From: an uncultured Bacteroidota bacterium
GTDB taxonomy: Bacteria > Bacteroidota > Bacteroidia > Chitinophagales > Chitinophagaceae
NCBI GenBank assembly: GCA_903906365.1
Contig: CAIVKC010000034.1
Span: forward strand, 34,411-98,410
Reading direction: 5' to 3'
Length of the DNA stretch: 64,000 bases
The translations under genes and the position numbers were made by a program. Position 1 is the first letter of the stretch. Every line of letters begins with the position of its first letter. The notes below the pieces were generated by a model, which did not search any database, was not told the origin of the DNA, and was given only the letters and a program-made list of their open reading frames with translations. Below, piece by piece: positions 34,057 through 44,048 of the stretch.

Positions 34057-35640
34057 TTATTTCAGGCTAAAAAATACGCCCGGAATTTCACGGTTTCTTC
34101 CATCCGGTCCGACAACCCTGATTTCATCAAAGAAGACCTGGGTGCCCGGAGTAGCTCTTTTTACCAGAGACTCTGCCTGTCCGGTCCAGCGGCTGCCTTC
34201 ATTGGTGTACTGCATGTATTGGGAAACCCCGCCACCGACAGCACCAATTTTATAGCTGACCACTTTAAAGGGAGCTTCAAATTCTGAATTCTCCAGTTTG
34301 GTGATCAGACCGCCGATCGCCTTGAATTCTGAGGCTGAAATAGGGCCACCTTTTTTGGTGCCTACGAAAGCCAGCGGATCGGGCAGGTATTTGACACGGA
34401 ATTTTTTAGCGGTGGTCTTTCCATTAATGGTAACGTTGATGGTTTGCTCTCCTGGAACCTTAGGATAGGCTTCCCAGGAAGAACCCTGTATTCTTTTCAG
34501 TTCCCCGCCGGTCATGGTTGCATTGATCTTTTCAGATCCGGAACCGCCAGAAATGGTCAGGGGGTTGGGCGTGTTACCCATTATGTAAAGCACATTCATT
34601 TTATCAGCAGAAACGGCCACTCCGGAAGGGGTACCCACCGTATATTTGATGGTTTTTTTCAATTCATCCTTACTGCCGTCGGGTTTGTTATACTCAATAC
34701 GTACATCAACAGAACCGCTTGAGCTTACTTTGGTTTTGTAGTCGGCTACGCCGTCTGCATTTAAAGGTTGCAAAACTCCGTTTACATATACACGGGGAGT
34801 GGATGATTTACTGTATGCTCCGATTCCGGCAGTGACATCAAGCTCATCACCAGGCATGAAATAGGTTGCATTGGTACCTACCAGCGGCTGAAAGGCATCA
34901 AATATCAGCTTCACTTCACCAATCTTTTTATGGCAGTAATCGACGATCTGGGCTTCTGAGTTCTTAATGTCATTCTGGAATTTGCTCAAAATGGTCATGG
35001 CCGCAATAGTCGGGGTCATGTGGAAGTAATTTACGGTCCAGTCCTTGTTGTCATCTCCGCTTCTGGCATTTCCGGACTGTGACTTGGGTATGGACAAATC
35101 AAGGGGTAGTTCCTTCTCAAAATCAGACTTTGCTTTTTGAACATCATCATGCAGGAGCTTGTTGGAGGCGAATTCCTCCGGCTTTAATATATCCAGCAGC
35201 TGGGCTTTATAATCCTTCAGGCTCTTGTAAAGTTTGGGGCCTTCTCCCATATTGTCCATCAGGCGGGTAGGGGCATCCAGGTCAGCTTCTCGGTAAGACT
35301 CTTCTCCATCTTTCATTTCCAGGCCGGATTCTTTTTTAAGCCTGGTTTTCAGGTCTTCAATATAGTTGAACAGGTCACCCGATATTTTTTTTGCCTCCAT
35401 GGCCTTTGGAGCCCAGATTTTGGCATTTACTGCGGTGGCCTGGTCCTTTAACTTCTCGTCCAGGGACTTATAAGTCAGGTCATTTTTTTCCGTGATGACT
35501 TCATTTGATTTGCGAATGCTTTCATTCACGGTCTTGAACGCGTTCAGGATTTCAGCAGATACATTCAGTGCCAGCAGGGCTGTCAGCACCAAATACATCA
35601 TATTTATCATCTTTTGCCTGGGTTCTTTAGGTAAAGACAT
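34057..35640 (-). CDS. gldM: Gliding motility / type IX secretion motor protein GldM
   Basis: A 527-aa inner-membrane protein with one N-terminal transmembrane helix (MINMMYLVLTALLALNVSAEIL) that forms the motor with GldL. A long periplasmic part made of stacked domains follows (helical N-terminal domain, then beta domains such as GMxx-like TPRVYVNGVLQPL and ITLEN-type repeats). It transmits proton-motive force to the GldKN ring. 73 bp after gldL in the same direction. Confidence 0.95.
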   Translation of the reverse strand: MSLPKEPRQKMINMMYLVLTALLALNVSAEILNAFKTVNESIRKSNEVITEKNDLTYKSLDEKLKDQATAVNAKIWAPKAMEAKKISGDLFNYIEDLKTRLKKESGLEMKDGEESYREADLDAPTRLMDNMGEGPKLYKSLKDYKAQLLDILKPEEFASNKLLHDDVQKAKSDFEKELPLDLSIPKSQSGNARSGDDNKDWTVNYFHMTPTIAAMTILSKFQNDIKNSEAQIVDYCHKKIGEVKLIFDAFQPLVGTNATYFMPGDELDVTAGIGAYSKSSTPRVYVNGVLQPLNADGVADYKTKVSSSGSVDVRIEYNKPDGSKDELKKTIKYTVGTPSGVAVSADKMNVLYIMGNTPNPLTISGGSGSEKINATMTGGELKRIQGSSWEAYPKVPGEQTINVTINGKTTAKKFRVKYLPDPLAFVGTKKGGPISASEFKAIGGLITKLENSEFEAPFKVVSYKIGAVGGGVSQYMQYTNEGSRWTGQAESLVKRATPGTQVFFDEIRVVGPDGRNREIPGVFFSLK

Positions 35641-35713
35641 GGGTTAGTAATTTAATTTTGAGTGATTCGGGTTTTTCATAGTATCAAAAGGAGTCTGTCA
35701 GGTGCAGGCTGGT

Positions 35714-36484
35714 TTAGGCCTGTCTGCCTTGCATAGCACTCAGCATATTGCCATAAACCTGATTCAGGTTGCCGAGGTTCTTAGCCAGCAAAGCAATCTG
35801 TTCCTGGGTCTTCTTGGCATCCGTTACGCTGCCCTGCATGGTTTCAGAAGCCTGTACCAGGTTACCATAGAAAGCATTCATGGCCTTCAGGTGGTTATTG
35901 GTATCCTGCAATTCCAGCTCATATACTGCGTTGAGTGAGCCGAGGTTTTTGGTAAGTACCTGTACCTGGTTGTGGAACTGTTTGGTGCTTTCTGCGGCAT
36001 TGTTGAAATGGCCAATGGTGGTGGTTGCACCCTGGTAAGCCGTTTTCATGCTGTCAAGGGCAGCAGCAGCTTCCTTGGTTTTGTTGGTATAGTCCGTAGT
36101 GGCGGCCAGTGCTCCGGAAACATCGCTGATCTTGTCAACAGTGGTGCCGAATTTTTTGAAACCGTCGCTGAGCCTTCCGAGGTTGGCAGGAGTGATTTCA
36201 GCTTCCTGTAACATTTTGTCAAATTTATCAAGGGCGGGGTTTCCGTTGGAACCTCCGGCTAATTTTGGGAGTGCTTCGGCCAGGGCATGCATTTCTGATC
36301 CGGGAGGGGGTAAAAAAGCATACACCATGAATATAAGTGCTTCGGTGAGCAGACCGGCAGTCAGAAAGAAGTCAGCCAGTCGCTGGTGGGTAATTTTCTG
36401 CCAGGCGCCGAAAATGACGACAGCTGCACCAACGCAAACTACGATGTTAACAAGTTTTTCAGTAGATTTAGAAACTCCGGCCAT
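35714..36484 (-). CDS. gldL: Gliding motility / type IX secretion motor protein GldL
   Basis: A 256-aa protein with two N-terminal transmembrane helices (residues ~12-29 and ~36-58) and a long cytoplasmic coiled coil (NFAAESTKQFHNQVQ-type heptads, TKNLGSLNAVYELELQDTNNHLKA). Charged membrane residues Lys30, His33 and Glu48 stand where the proton-powered GldLM motor of the family has essential charged residues. A terminator lies between gldK and this gene, so it may have its own promoter. Confidence 0.95.
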   Translation of the reverse strand: MAGVSKSTEKLVNIVVCVGAAVVIFGAWQKITHQRLADFFLTAGLLTEALIFMVYAFLPPPGSEMHALAEALPKLAGGSNGNPALDKFDKMLQEAEITPANLGRLSDGFKKFGTTVDKISDVSGALAATTDYTNKTKEAAAALDSMKTAYQGATTTIGHFNNAAESTKQFHNQVQVLTKNLGSLNAVYELELQDTNNHLKAMNAFYGNLVQASETMQGSVTDAKKTQEQIALLAKNLGNLNQVYGNMLSAMQGRQA

Positions 36485-36530
36485 AATTGTAGGTTTAAAT
36501 TGTTTTTAATAGGTTTTCAGGGTAGTGGTA

Positions 36531-36581
36531 AAAAAAAAATCGTCTTGATTTTGCGAGTATCCAAATCAAAAACGATTTTTT
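36531..36581 (-). terminator. Intrinsic terminator between gldK and gldL
   Basis: On the minus strand the stem AAAAATCGT/ACGATTTTT (36572-36580 with 36535-36543) plus inner TTGATTT/AAATCAA is followed by a T run of about nine (36540 down to 36531). This would end or attenuate the gldK transcript before gldLMN. Confidence 0.7.
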
Positions 36582-36614
36582 CGGTAAAAATTTTTATCAG
36601 ACTTATAGAATTTA

Positions 36615-37892
36615 TTAGCGATGAGAGGTCGGTGGCAAATCAATGATGCAGCGGAATCCAATGTATGATTTGGCTGTATCCTGGTACTCATAAGTACGTG
36701 TACTGGTCTGCAGGTAGTAACCCACATCCTTCCAGGATCCGCCACGGATCACCTTGCGTTTCATGCGGGGAGGATCAGTATCCTTGGCATTGTAACGGAT
36801 ATCCGGGTTCATATCATGCTGGAAATTATAGGCACCTTCATAATACAGGGAAGAAGTCCACTCAGCTACGTTACCTGCCATGCAGTACAGGCCAAAATCA
36901 TTGGGCCAGTAAGCATCGGCGCGGGCTGTATAGAAGGCTCCGTCCTCCGGATAATTGCCCCTGCCTGGTTTGAAATTGGCCAGTAAACAGCCTTTTTTGT
37001 TCCTCAGGTAATAGTTGCCCCAGGGGAACATGGACTGAGAGCGGCCGCCTCGGGCAGCATATTCCCACTCAGCCTCAGTAGGCAGGCGGAAACTGGATTC
37101 TGCCGCTTTTTTCTGCCTGTCCAGTGCTGAATTCAGGTACAGGGACCTCCATTCGCAAAACACGGTAGCCTGGCTCCAGTTGACTCCTACGACGGGATAG
37201 TTGCCGAAGGCGGGATGTGAAAAATACCGCTGGGTCATCGGCTCGTTGTAGGAATAGGAGAAATCGCGTATCCATACCAGTGTATCAGGATAGATGCGGA
37301 CATCTTTTTTGACAATGAACTGGGAGCGGGCCTTGCCTTCGTTGGTCTTTTTGGCTGCTTCCTTCAGATCAAAAGTCTCGGAATGATATATTAATTTGTT
37401 GGGATCGATCTCTTTTTTGCCGAATATGCGATTCTCCGGGGTAAGGATCAGCTGGTCAATCTTTTCCACGGTGGCTTTGTCAGACCATTTGATGGCCTGC
37501 GCCTTTTTCCAGTCGACCTGAAATTTGCCGTCAATTTCTTTGCCGAATTGCATCATGGTAGCTGCAATGGAGTCCCTGACCCAGTAGGCAAACTGGCGGT
37601 ATTCGTTATTGGTAATTTCTGTGGCATCCATCCAGAATCCATTGATAGACACCTGTTTGTTTCTTGCGGTGAAAGCGTAATTCATGTCCTCGTCACTGGG
37701 GCCCATGTGGAAAGTTCCTGGTGGAATGTAAACCATACCCGGGGGTTTGGATAGGTTGTACTTAGCGGCGGGAGCAACGCCATGTAACTGGCCATCGTCT
37801 GGCAATCCTTTATGGGAACTGCCTCCCTTACAACCGGCAAAGCCTGCAGCCATAGCCAGCGCCAAAAAGATGGATAGGTTTTTCATTTTCAT
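36615..37892 (-). CDS. gldK: Gliding motility / type IX secretion lipoprotein GldK
   Basis: A 425-aa outer-membrane lipoprotein: signal peptide ending LAMAAGFAGC with the lipidated Cys. An FGE/SUMF1-like domain follows (VYIPPGTFHMGPSDED, FWMDATEITNNEYRQF, FRLPTEAEWEYAARGG, NVAEWTSS, VIRGGSW). GldK and GldN form the periplasmic ring of the T9SS. The start at 37892 (MKMKNLSIF) follows the -7 box; 37886 (MKNLSIF) is equally possible. Confidence 0.94.
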   Translation of the reverse strand: MKMKNLSIFLALAMAAGFAGCKGGSSHKGLPDDGQLHGVAPAAKYNLSKPPGMVYIPPGTFHMGPSDEDMNYAFTARNKQVSINGFWMDATEITNNEYRQFAYWVRDSIAATMMQFGKEIDGKFQVDWKKAQAIKWSDKATVEKIDQLILTPENRIFGKKEIDPNKLIYHSETFDLKEAAKKTNEGKARSQFIVKKDVRIYPDTLVWIRDFSYSYNEPMTQRYFSHPAFGNYPVVGVNWSQATVFCEWRSLYLNSALDRQKKAAESSFRLPTEAEWEYAARGGRSQSMFPWGNYYLRNKKGCLLANFKPGRGNYPEDGAFYTARADAYWPNDFGLYCMAGNVAEWTSSLYYEGAYNFQHDMNPDIRYNAKDTDPPRMKRKVIRGGSWKDVGYYLQTSTRTYEYQDTAKSYIGFRCIIDLPPTSHR

Positions 37893-37910
37893 AATATTAA
37901 AGGGTATTGG

Positions 37911-37919
37911 GCAAAAATA
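37911..37919 (-). promoter_or_regulatory. Promoter -7 element TATTTTTGC for gldK
   Basis: The minus strand reads TATTTTTGC, 19 bp upstream of the chosen start, giving a very short leader. Confidence 0.55.
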
Positions 37920-38015
37920 ATGTTTTCGAAACATCCTAAATACAAGTTTAAAATTAATTTTTCAAAAGTCAAAACTTTCAATACGCTAAAATTCTTAACG
38001 GTTACTATGGCAAAA

Positions 38016-40106
38016 TTATTGTATAGGTTTGTCGGTAAACTTATGCACATTTTCCAGATTACGGATTAACGTAGGGATATCATTTACAGGTGTTTGGCAG
38101 GAATATTCCCAACATAGGAAAATAAGTGGTTTTTCAAGAATAATTTTACCGGCCAGGAGAGGAAAGCGTTTATTTTCTTGGGTCGCGGATTGAAATACCT
38201 TGTAGGGTATAAAATTACTTAATAATTCTTGTACGGTTTTGTCTACATTTTCACCAGTTATTACCAATTCGGGTATTCCGAGGGTGATTGCCTGAACGAC
38301 ATCTGCCCATAATCCAAACGAATTGGGATACTTTATTATTGCATTTTCCAGTGAACAAATCATATCCAGGGCCCTTTGTTTCCAGGCCGGGATTCCCAGC
38401 AGGATGGACAGGTAGACCAGATTGAATGCCATCTGGGCGTTGCCCGAGGGTGTCGCGCCGTCGTATATCTCTTTTTTTCTGAGGATAAGATCTGGCTGCT
38501 GCTGATGGGTAAAATAGAAAAAGGGGGAGTCGGCTTCGCTGAAATGAAGGATGGTAAATTCAGCGATTTCCCGGGCTTTTTCCAGATAGCTGGTGTCACT
38601 TGTGATTTCCTGCAGGGCTAACAGGGAGGCAGTCAGGCTCGCATAATCGTCCAGAAACCCCGGGAACCTCGTGGTGGCCCCGGTGCTGACATGGTAAAAA
38701 TAATGGATACCCGTTCCCTGTAAGTGATTGAGAAGGAACCCGGTATTGCGAATCGCGGTCTGGCGGTATGCCTCCACACCCAGGGCGGCATAGGCCCGGC
38801 AATAAGCCTGGTTCATCAGGGCATTCCAGCCCAGAATGATCTTATGATCGGTGGCGGGCCTGATCCTGCGGTTTCTGGCCTCCAGCAGTTTACGGCGGCC
38901 CCTGTCCAGCAGCTCCTGCAGGGAAGCCAGGTCGTATTGATGCAGCCGGGCAAATTCCTCCGGCAGCTGCTTAGTCCGGGGGATATTTTTGCCTTCCCAG
39001 TTGCCCTGGTCCGTAATATCATAAAAGGCACAGAACCACTCTGCCTCTGACCCCAGGATTTCTTCGACCTGCTGCCTGGACCACACATAGAATTTACCCT
39101 CTTCCCCTTCACTGTCCGCATCCAGGGAAGCATAATAACCGCCCTGGGGGGACTGCATCTCCCGCTCTATGAATTCAAGGGTGGAGGAAATGGCACTGGC
39201 ATATAATGGCCGGCGGGTCAGCTGGTAGGCTTCACTCAATACCATTACCAGCAGGGCATTATCGTATAACATTTTTTCAAAATGGGGAGCCAGCCATTCC
39301 CGATCAGTGGAATAGCGGGCAAACCCGCCGCCGATGTGATCATAAAGGCCTCCCTGGATCATTTTATCCAGACTCAGGCAGGCCTGCTGCAGGGCCTGGG
39401 CTTCACCGGTAAAATGATAATAGTGCAGCAGGAACTGTATGGAAAAGGTTTGCGGAAATTTGGGGGCATGCCCAAAACCTCCCCAAACCCTGTCGGCGGT
39501 CTTCATGATATTTTCATAGATCTGCCGGAGATTTTCCCGGTTGAACAGGCGGGAGGCAGCCTGACCGGACCCTCCGGGAGTAGTTAGGCCGAATGCATTG
39601 GACTGCAACAGGTGGCTGGTCAGGTTGTCGGCCTGGGCCTCTATTTCATGTTTTTTTTCCCGGAATGACTGAGCCACCCCGAGTAGTACCTCCTTCCAGG
39701 AAGGGCGGTTATAGGCCGGCCTGGGGGGGAAATAGGTTCCCCCATAAAAAGGTTTGGCCTCGGGGGTCAGAAAAACATTCAGGGGCCATCCGCCGCTGCC
39801 TGTCATGGCCTGCAGGGCATCCATATAAATATGATCCAGGTCCGGTCTTTCTTCCCGGTCTATCTTGATGCAGATAAAATGCTCGTTCATGAGGGCCGCC
39901 GTGTCCTCATCTTCGAAACTCTCCTTTTCCATGACATGGCACCAGTGACAGGCTGCATAGCCGATGGAGACCAGGATGGGCTTGTTTTCGTTGATGGCCT
40001 TCTGCAAGGCCTCCTGGCCCCATGGATACCAGTCCACTGGATTATGGGCATGCTGCAGCAGGTATGGACTCAATTCGCCGGCTAACCGGTTGGTGAAGGC
40101 ATTCAT
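38016..40106 (-). CDS. YyaL/SPATA20-type thioredoxin-domain protein (DUF255)
   Basis: A 696-aa protein. The N-terminal DUF255 thioredoxin-like domain has the motif [18 protein letters not shown] (CHWC at residues ~53-56). The remainder is an (alpha/alpha)6 glycosidase-like barrel ([55 protein letters not shown]). The family is widespread, but its biochemical role is unsettled. No signal peptide is present. Its 3' end precedes gldK by 123 bp. Confidence 0.92.
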   Translation of the reverse strand: MNAFTNRLAGELSPYLLQHAHNPVDWYPWGQEALQKAINENKPILVSIGYAACHWCHVMEKESFEDEDTAALMNEHFICIKIDREERPDLDHIYMDALQAMTGSGGWPLNVFLTPEAKPFYGGTYFPPRPAYNRPSWKEVLLGVAQSFREKKHEIEAQADNLTSHLLQSNAFGLTTPGGSGQAASRLFNRENLRQIYENIMKTADRVWGGFGHAPKFPQTFSIQFLLHYYHFTGEAQALQQACLSLDKMIQGGLYDHIGGGFARYSTDREWLAPHFEKMLYDNALLVMVLSEAYQLTRRPLYASAISSTLEFIEREMQSPQGGYYASLDADSEGEEGKFYVWSRQQVEEILGSEAEWFCAFYDITDQGNWEGKNIPRTKQLPEEFARLHQYDLASLQELLDRGRRKLLEARNRRIRPATDHKIILGWNALMNQAYCRAYAALGVEAYRQTAIRNTGFLLNHLQGTGIHYFYHVSTGATTRFPGFLDDYASLTASLLALQEITSDTSYLEKAREIAEFTILHFSEADSPFFYFTHQQQPDLILRKKEIYDGATPSGNAQMAFNLVYLSILLGIPAWKQRALDMICSLENAIIKYPNSFGLWADVVQAITLGIPELVITGENVDKTVQELLSNFIPYKVFQSATQENKRFPLLAGKIILEKPLIFLCWEYSCQTPVNDIPTLIRNLENVHKFTDKPIQ

Positions 40107-40176
40107 ATATTAAAAAAACTACTTAATTCCGATAAACGAATGGGTAGGGGGGATTGTTTGAGAGAAGCGAAACTAA

Positions 40177-40203
40177 AAAGGCAACCTCAGGGAAGTTGCC
40201 TTT
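40177..40203 (-). terminator. Intrinsic terminator after hemD
   Basis: Stem AAAGGCAAC (40177-40185) / GTTGCCTTT (40195-40203). On the minus strand it is followed by TTTTTAG, so it ends the DUF4271-hemD transcript. Confidence 0.75.
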
Positions 40204-40229
40204 GATATGGTAGTGGGCCAGCGCCCTGA

Positions 40230-41036
40230 TTATTTCTTCTTTAAGATACCGGACAGGTATTTTTCCAGGGCACTTACCATGGAAGGTGCCTGTGGCTCGG
40301 GGGCCTTGATATCCAGGGTAAGGCCTGCGTCCTGGACCGCTTTGGATGTATTGTTGCCAAAGGCTCCGATCTTAGTGCCATTCTGACGGAACTTGGGTAA
40401 ATTATCGAAGAGGCTCCTTACTCCGCTGGGCGTAAAAAAGCAGATGATGTCGTATTCGCTTTTTACCATGATTTCCTTGATGTTGTTGGAAATCGTGCGG
40501 TACATAAACGGGGTGGCAAATCCGCAGTTATTGAGCTTTAACCAGTTGATGATCTCATTGTCTTGCTGGTTTTCGGAGCAGGGATACAGGAATTTTTCGT
40601 TTTCCTTGTGCTTATTGATCACATCGAACATGCTCTTGTTGGTACCATCGGCCCCGTAGAACACTTTTCTTTTCCGGTAAAGAATGAATTTTTGCAGATA
40701 AAGGGCCACCGCTTCGGTAATGCAGAAATACTTGGTATCCTGGGAAACATTTACTTTCATTTCCTCACACATCCGGAAAAAATGGTCGATGGCATGTCGG
40801 CTGGTAAAAATGACGGCAGAGTAGCCGGCTATATCCACTTTCTGTTTTCTGAAATCCTTGGCAGGAATGGGCTCCAGAATGATAAAAGGGTGGAAGGACA
40901 GTTCAACTTCGTACTTTTTGGCCAGTTCAAAGTACGGCGACTTGTCGGTTTCCGGCTTAGGCTGCGTGATCAGAATTTTCTTTACAGATTTTGCAGTCTC
41001 CGCTGCAGCTGTATTTTTTTCCCCATTTTTTAGCAT
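40230..41036 (-). CDS. hemD: Uroporphyrinogen-III synthase family protein (HemD)
   Basis: About 268 aa. Two-lobed HemD fold: KKILITQPKPE, GYSAVIFTSRHAIDHFFRM and DIICFFTPSGVRSLFDN, with GAFGNNTSKAVQDAGL near the C-terminus. It converts hydroxymethylbilane to uroporphyrinogen III in haem and B12 synthesis. Start chosen at ATG 41036; an in-frame TTG at 41060 lies within the -7 box. It follows DUF4271, a neighbour pairing common in Bacteroidota. Confidence 0.88.
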   Translation of the reverse strand: MLKNGEKNTAAAETAKSVKKILITQPKPETDKSPYFELAKKYEVELSFHPFIILEPIPAKDFRKQKVDIAGYSAVIFTSRHAIDHFFRMCEEMKVNVSQDTKYFCITEAVALYLQKFILYRKRKVFYGADGTNKSMFDVINKHKENEKFLYPCSENQQDNEIINWLKLNNCGFATPFMYRTISNNIKEIMVKSEYDIICFFTPSGVRSLFDNLPKFRQNGTKIGAFGNNTSKAVQDAGLTLDIKAPEPQAPSMVSALEKYLSGILKKK

Positions 41037-41056
41037 AACCGGTTCGCTAAGGATTT

Positions 41057-41065
41057 GCAAAATTA
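41057..41065 (-). promoter_or_regulatory. Promoter -7 element TAATTTTGC for hemD
   Basis: The minus strand reads TAATTTTGC across the end of the DUF4271 gene, 21 bp before the hemD ATG. Confidence 0.45.
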
Positions 41066-42079
41066 AAAAGCTTTTTCCAAATAAGTTAATAACACCTTGT
41101 AAATCAATAGCAGGGGTGCTATTTCAAAGGCGCAAAGGTACAGAAAAAAATATAAAACACTTACTTTTATTTCACTTCTTATTGCAGGATAAGACGCTAT
41201 GAATCTGTAAACAAACAAAAGGACCTGCGCAATCATGGAAACGGTGAAGGCAATTTCGCGCAAACCGGGTTCCGCAAAAGAAAGAACAATCACGAAAGGG
41301 AGCAGCAGGATACCCAGGACCTTATTAACCATAAACACGATAAAGATATAAGTATCAGTCACTTTAGGGATCGAAAATATCCAGCCGGCCATTTTAAGGA
41401 TGATGAATTTGAGCAGGTAGAGCATCCCTACCAAAAAGCAGCAGTCCAGCAGCAGCAGCCAAAAGGAAATACCCCTGGCCAGCCCGAAGTGGCCAGCCAG
41501 AAAATCAACATAGAGTCCGGAGGACAGCACAAAAAGGATATTGAGCAATAAGGAGGGCAGGGGGGTCTGCAGGAGCTGTTCCCGGATCTGCTGCTGTCGC
41601 AGTGAGGCGCGCAAAAACAGCGAAATGAGGTAATTCAGGTATTTTGAAAAAAATATCCTGATCAGCGCAAAATACAGGACCAGCCCAACAAGCAGGTAAA
41701 AAAGACCTTCCTTGGAGTCGGCGTTATGTTCTGTGAGGGGAAAAACAAGGGGCTTACCCGAAAAATTGAACCAGGTATTCATTTTCAGCACTTTGCGGAA
41801 AAGTGCCAGGGTTTTTATCGCGCCGGCAGGCTGCAAGGGCGCGGCAGGCGGTGCAGGCGCCAGGGCATGCAGGGTATCGGGGAACGGGGTGTGAGGGCTG
41901 TCCCCGATGGTTGGGACAAGTTGGGTATGGGTCGTTTTTTTATGAAAACTGGTATCCGGCTTACGGATAGGTGTTTTTTGGATCAGGGGGGAATCCCCGG
42001 GGGACCGGACCGAATCCTGGGCAAAGGAGGCCTGCCAAAAAAACAAAACGGTAAATAAGCAGGAAAAAAATTTCGTCAC
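41063..42079 (-). CDS. DUF4271 membrane protein
   Basis: A 338-aa protein with a signal peptide (ending ASFAQ), a Pro/Thr-rich linker (residues ~25-90) and about five to six transmembrane helices in the C-terminal two-thirds (LFYLLVGLVLYFALIRIFF, ISFWLLLLDCCFLVGMLYLL). It matches the Bacteroidota DUF4271 family by architecture and by its position directly before hemD. Function unknown. Confidence 0.82.
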   Translation of the reverse strand: MTKFFSCLFTVLFFWQASFAQDSVRSPGDSPLIQKTPIRKPDTSFHKKTTHTQLVPTIGDSPHTPFPDTLHALAPAPPAAPLQPAGAIKTLALFRKVLKMNTWFNFSGKPLVFPLTEHNADSKEGLFYLLVGLVLYFALIRIFFSKYLNYLISLFLRASLRQQQIREQLLQTPLPSLLLNILFVLSSGLYVDFLAGHFGLARGISFWLLLLDCCFLVGMLYLLKFIILKMAGWIFSIPKVTDTYIFIVFMVNKVLGILLLPFVIVLSFAEPGLREIAFTVSMIAQVLLFVYRFIASYPAIRSEIKVSVLYFFLYLCAFEIAPLLLIYKVLLTYLEKAF

Positions 42080-42097
42080 ATGCTCAAGGTTGGGTTT

Positions 42098-42106
42098 GCA
42101 AAAATA
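42098..42106 (-). promoter_or_regulatory. Promoter -7 element TATTTTTGC for the DUF4271 gene
   Basis: The minus strand reads TATTTTTGC, 19 bp before the start codon, so a short-leader message. Confidence 0.5.
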
Positions 42107-42196
42107 TTACAGTGTTACCATTACAGGAAATTCATTTTGTCCGCAGTCCGTTTTCCGGGCTGCGATCCATTAACCGCAGGAGCGGCCGGCCGCAGG

Positions 42197-43993
42197 CTAA
42201 AAGAAATTTACATAACCCAGGTGGATCTTTGCCGCCCGCATATTTAGGTTGGCATCATCTCTTTTGCCGAGGGCATAGGAAATATTGAAAATCCCCGCCT
42301 TGGTCTCAAAGGCCATCCCGGCGCCAAAACCGATATAGAGATTTTTCAGGGAATATCCGGCTACCTGGTTTTGGGCCCAGCCTGCGTCAAAAAAGGAAAA
42401 AAGGTAGGAATTCTGGCCAATCAGGTAGCGGTACTCCAGGGTGCCGACGCCATACTGGGCCGCATAAATGCTTTCTTCGTCAAAACCCCGCAGCAGTTTA
42501 TAGCCACCGATCTGAAAGAGTTCATTCAAAAAAGGATTGGGGCTTTGGAAGACCCCTGCGTTCAGGCCGAGTTTGACGGTGGTGGCACGACCCAGCTGAA
42601 AATAGTGGGCGGCGGCTATTTTGAGACGGAACTGGTAGGAACTCAGTTTGACGGTATCATAGAGGCTGTTGAAGTTAAAGCCTGAATCAGCAGGATCCAC
42701 CAGTTTGATGATCTGGCTGTTTTTTTTGACTTTCTTGGTACCGATGGTGCCGGTAAACTGGAATTCATTGCCCCGCTGGGGATTGAACCGGTAATTGGTA
42801 TTGTTGAATTCGTAACTGATCCCAAAACTAACGGTACTGATATCCGCCTGGACGGGCAGCACATGGGTGGATCTGATGGTATTGGTATCCACATTGAGCA
42901 GGTTGGTGGACAGACTTTGGATGAATACCGTACTGGTCTGTGTGGAGGAGGCCGCGTATTGCACCCCTGCTACGGCACTGATATTGATGTAGGAAGAGTC
43001 CTTTTTGAAAAGGTCAAATCCTGCATTGACACCAAAGGGGGATTTAAAGAGGTAAGGCTGGGAAAAGGCAATGTCCAGCCTGGGCGATTTTTGCTGGATC
43101 TGCTGCCAGTTGAGCCCGATCATTTCGCCATTGCCAAATGCATTCTTTAAATTGATGGTGGCCTGTCCGGTGACCAGCAGCTTACTGGAAGTGGCCGCAT
43201 TGGCACTCGGCAGAAAACCAACGAGGGCATCCACCTGGCTGCTTTTTTTGGGTTTAAGGTACAGGTTGATGACAGATCCGGTTCCCAGCAGGGTTATGTT
43301 CCAGGGCTGCTGTTCTTCCACGTAGGGAAGTTCGCGGATTTTTTTAGAGATAGCCAGCAGCTTTTCTTTTTTATAGAGGCTGCCCGGTGCTATATTCAGG
43401 TAGAGCTGCAGGAAGTCCGGTGTTATTTTGGCGGCTCCATATACCCGGATGCTGTCAATTTTATACAGGGGGCCCTTGTCAATCTTGAGGTTGGCCGAAA
43501 GGTCCGTGTTAACCAGCACGATGCTGTCCAGGGAAATCCGGGCAAAGGGATAGCCGTTATTTTCGCAATAATTCAGCAATTGCTGCTGGGCAGCCTGGTA
43601 TTGCTGGAAATTCAGGGGCCTGTTACTGAAATTTTTATCATTCCAGTTGGCGTTATAGAGGAGGGCCTGGTCTACATGGTTGGTATGGAGGGTCGCCCAT
43701 CGGAAGGGGACCCCTGCATAAACCATGGCCGTGGTAGAGAGCGAATCGGAGAAGACCGAGTCCACGGAAGCGGTGATATAGCCTTTTTCCTGAAGCAGGG
43801 AGGGAATCCGGTAGACAAAGTCCAGGCAGGCGATTTTATTGCGAAAATTATTTGGCAGATCGATCATCCCGGCCAGGTTCAGGGAGTCTCCCCCCGGGCT
43901 AACCAGTTTCAGCCGGTGCTGGGAGAATCCCTGGTTTTGCGCCAGCAGGCCTGCAAATAACATGATCCAGCCGTATAACCTTAATTTTGCCAT
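42197..43993 (-). CDS. Omp85/TamA-like outer-membrane protein
   Basis: A 598-aa protein with a signal peptide (cut after QNQGFSQ) and POTRA-like periplasmic repeats (KIDSIRVYGAAKITPDFLQLYLNIAPGSLY; IRELPYVEE). The ~350-residue beta barrel ends in YVNFF with a terminal Phe, the usual outer-membrane insertion signal. The barrel contains LLRGFDEESIYAAQYG, the LRGF-type lid motif of Omp85 proteins. Likely assembles or translocates outer-membrane or surface proteins. It is not a canonical BamA because it has fewer POTRA domains. Confidence 0.87.
   Translation of the reverse strand: MAKLRLYGWIMLFAGLLAQNQGFSQHRLKLVSPGGDSLNLAGMIDLPNNFRNKIACLDFVYRIPSLLQEKGYITASVDSVFSDSLSTTAMVYAGVPFRWATLHTNHVDQALLYNANWNDKNFSNRPLNFQQYQAAQQQLLNYCENNGYPFARISLDSIVLVNTDLSANLKIDKGPLYKIDSIRVYGAAKITPDFLQLYLNIAPGSLYKKEKLLAISKKIRELPYVEEQQPWNITLLGTGSVINLYLKPKKSSQVDALVGFLPSANAATSSKLLVTGQATINLKNAFGNGEMIGLNWQQIQQKSPRLDIAFSQPYLFKSPFGVNAGFDLFKKDSSYINISAVAGVQYAASSTQTSTVFIQSLSTNLLNVDTNTIRSTHVLPVQADISTVSFGISYEFNNTNYRFNPQRGNEFQFTGTIGTKKVKKNSQIIKLVDPADSGFNFNSLYDTVKLSSYQFRLKIAAAHYFQLGRATTVKLGLNAGVFQSPNPFLNELFQIGGYKLLRGFDEESIYAAQYGVGTLEYRYLIGQNSYLFSFFDAGWAQNQVAGYSLKNLYIGFGAGMAFETKAGIFNISYALGKRDDANLNMRAAKIHLGYVNFF
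43982..43990 (+). promoter_or_regulatory. Possible promoter -7 element TAATTTTGC for hemW
   Basis: On the + strand TAATTTTGC lies within the first codons of the divergent Omp85-like gene, 59 bp before hemW. No convincing -33 element. Confidence 0.35.
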
Positions 43994-44048
43994 CTCCTTG
44001 GTAAATAAATTGCGCCCGGGTTTAAACCAGTAAAACTAATCAATCGAC

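Noticed and set aside
42120..42190. GC-rich inverted repeats after the Omp85-like gene as a terminator
   Set aside because: Short imperfect arms with no T run on either strand.
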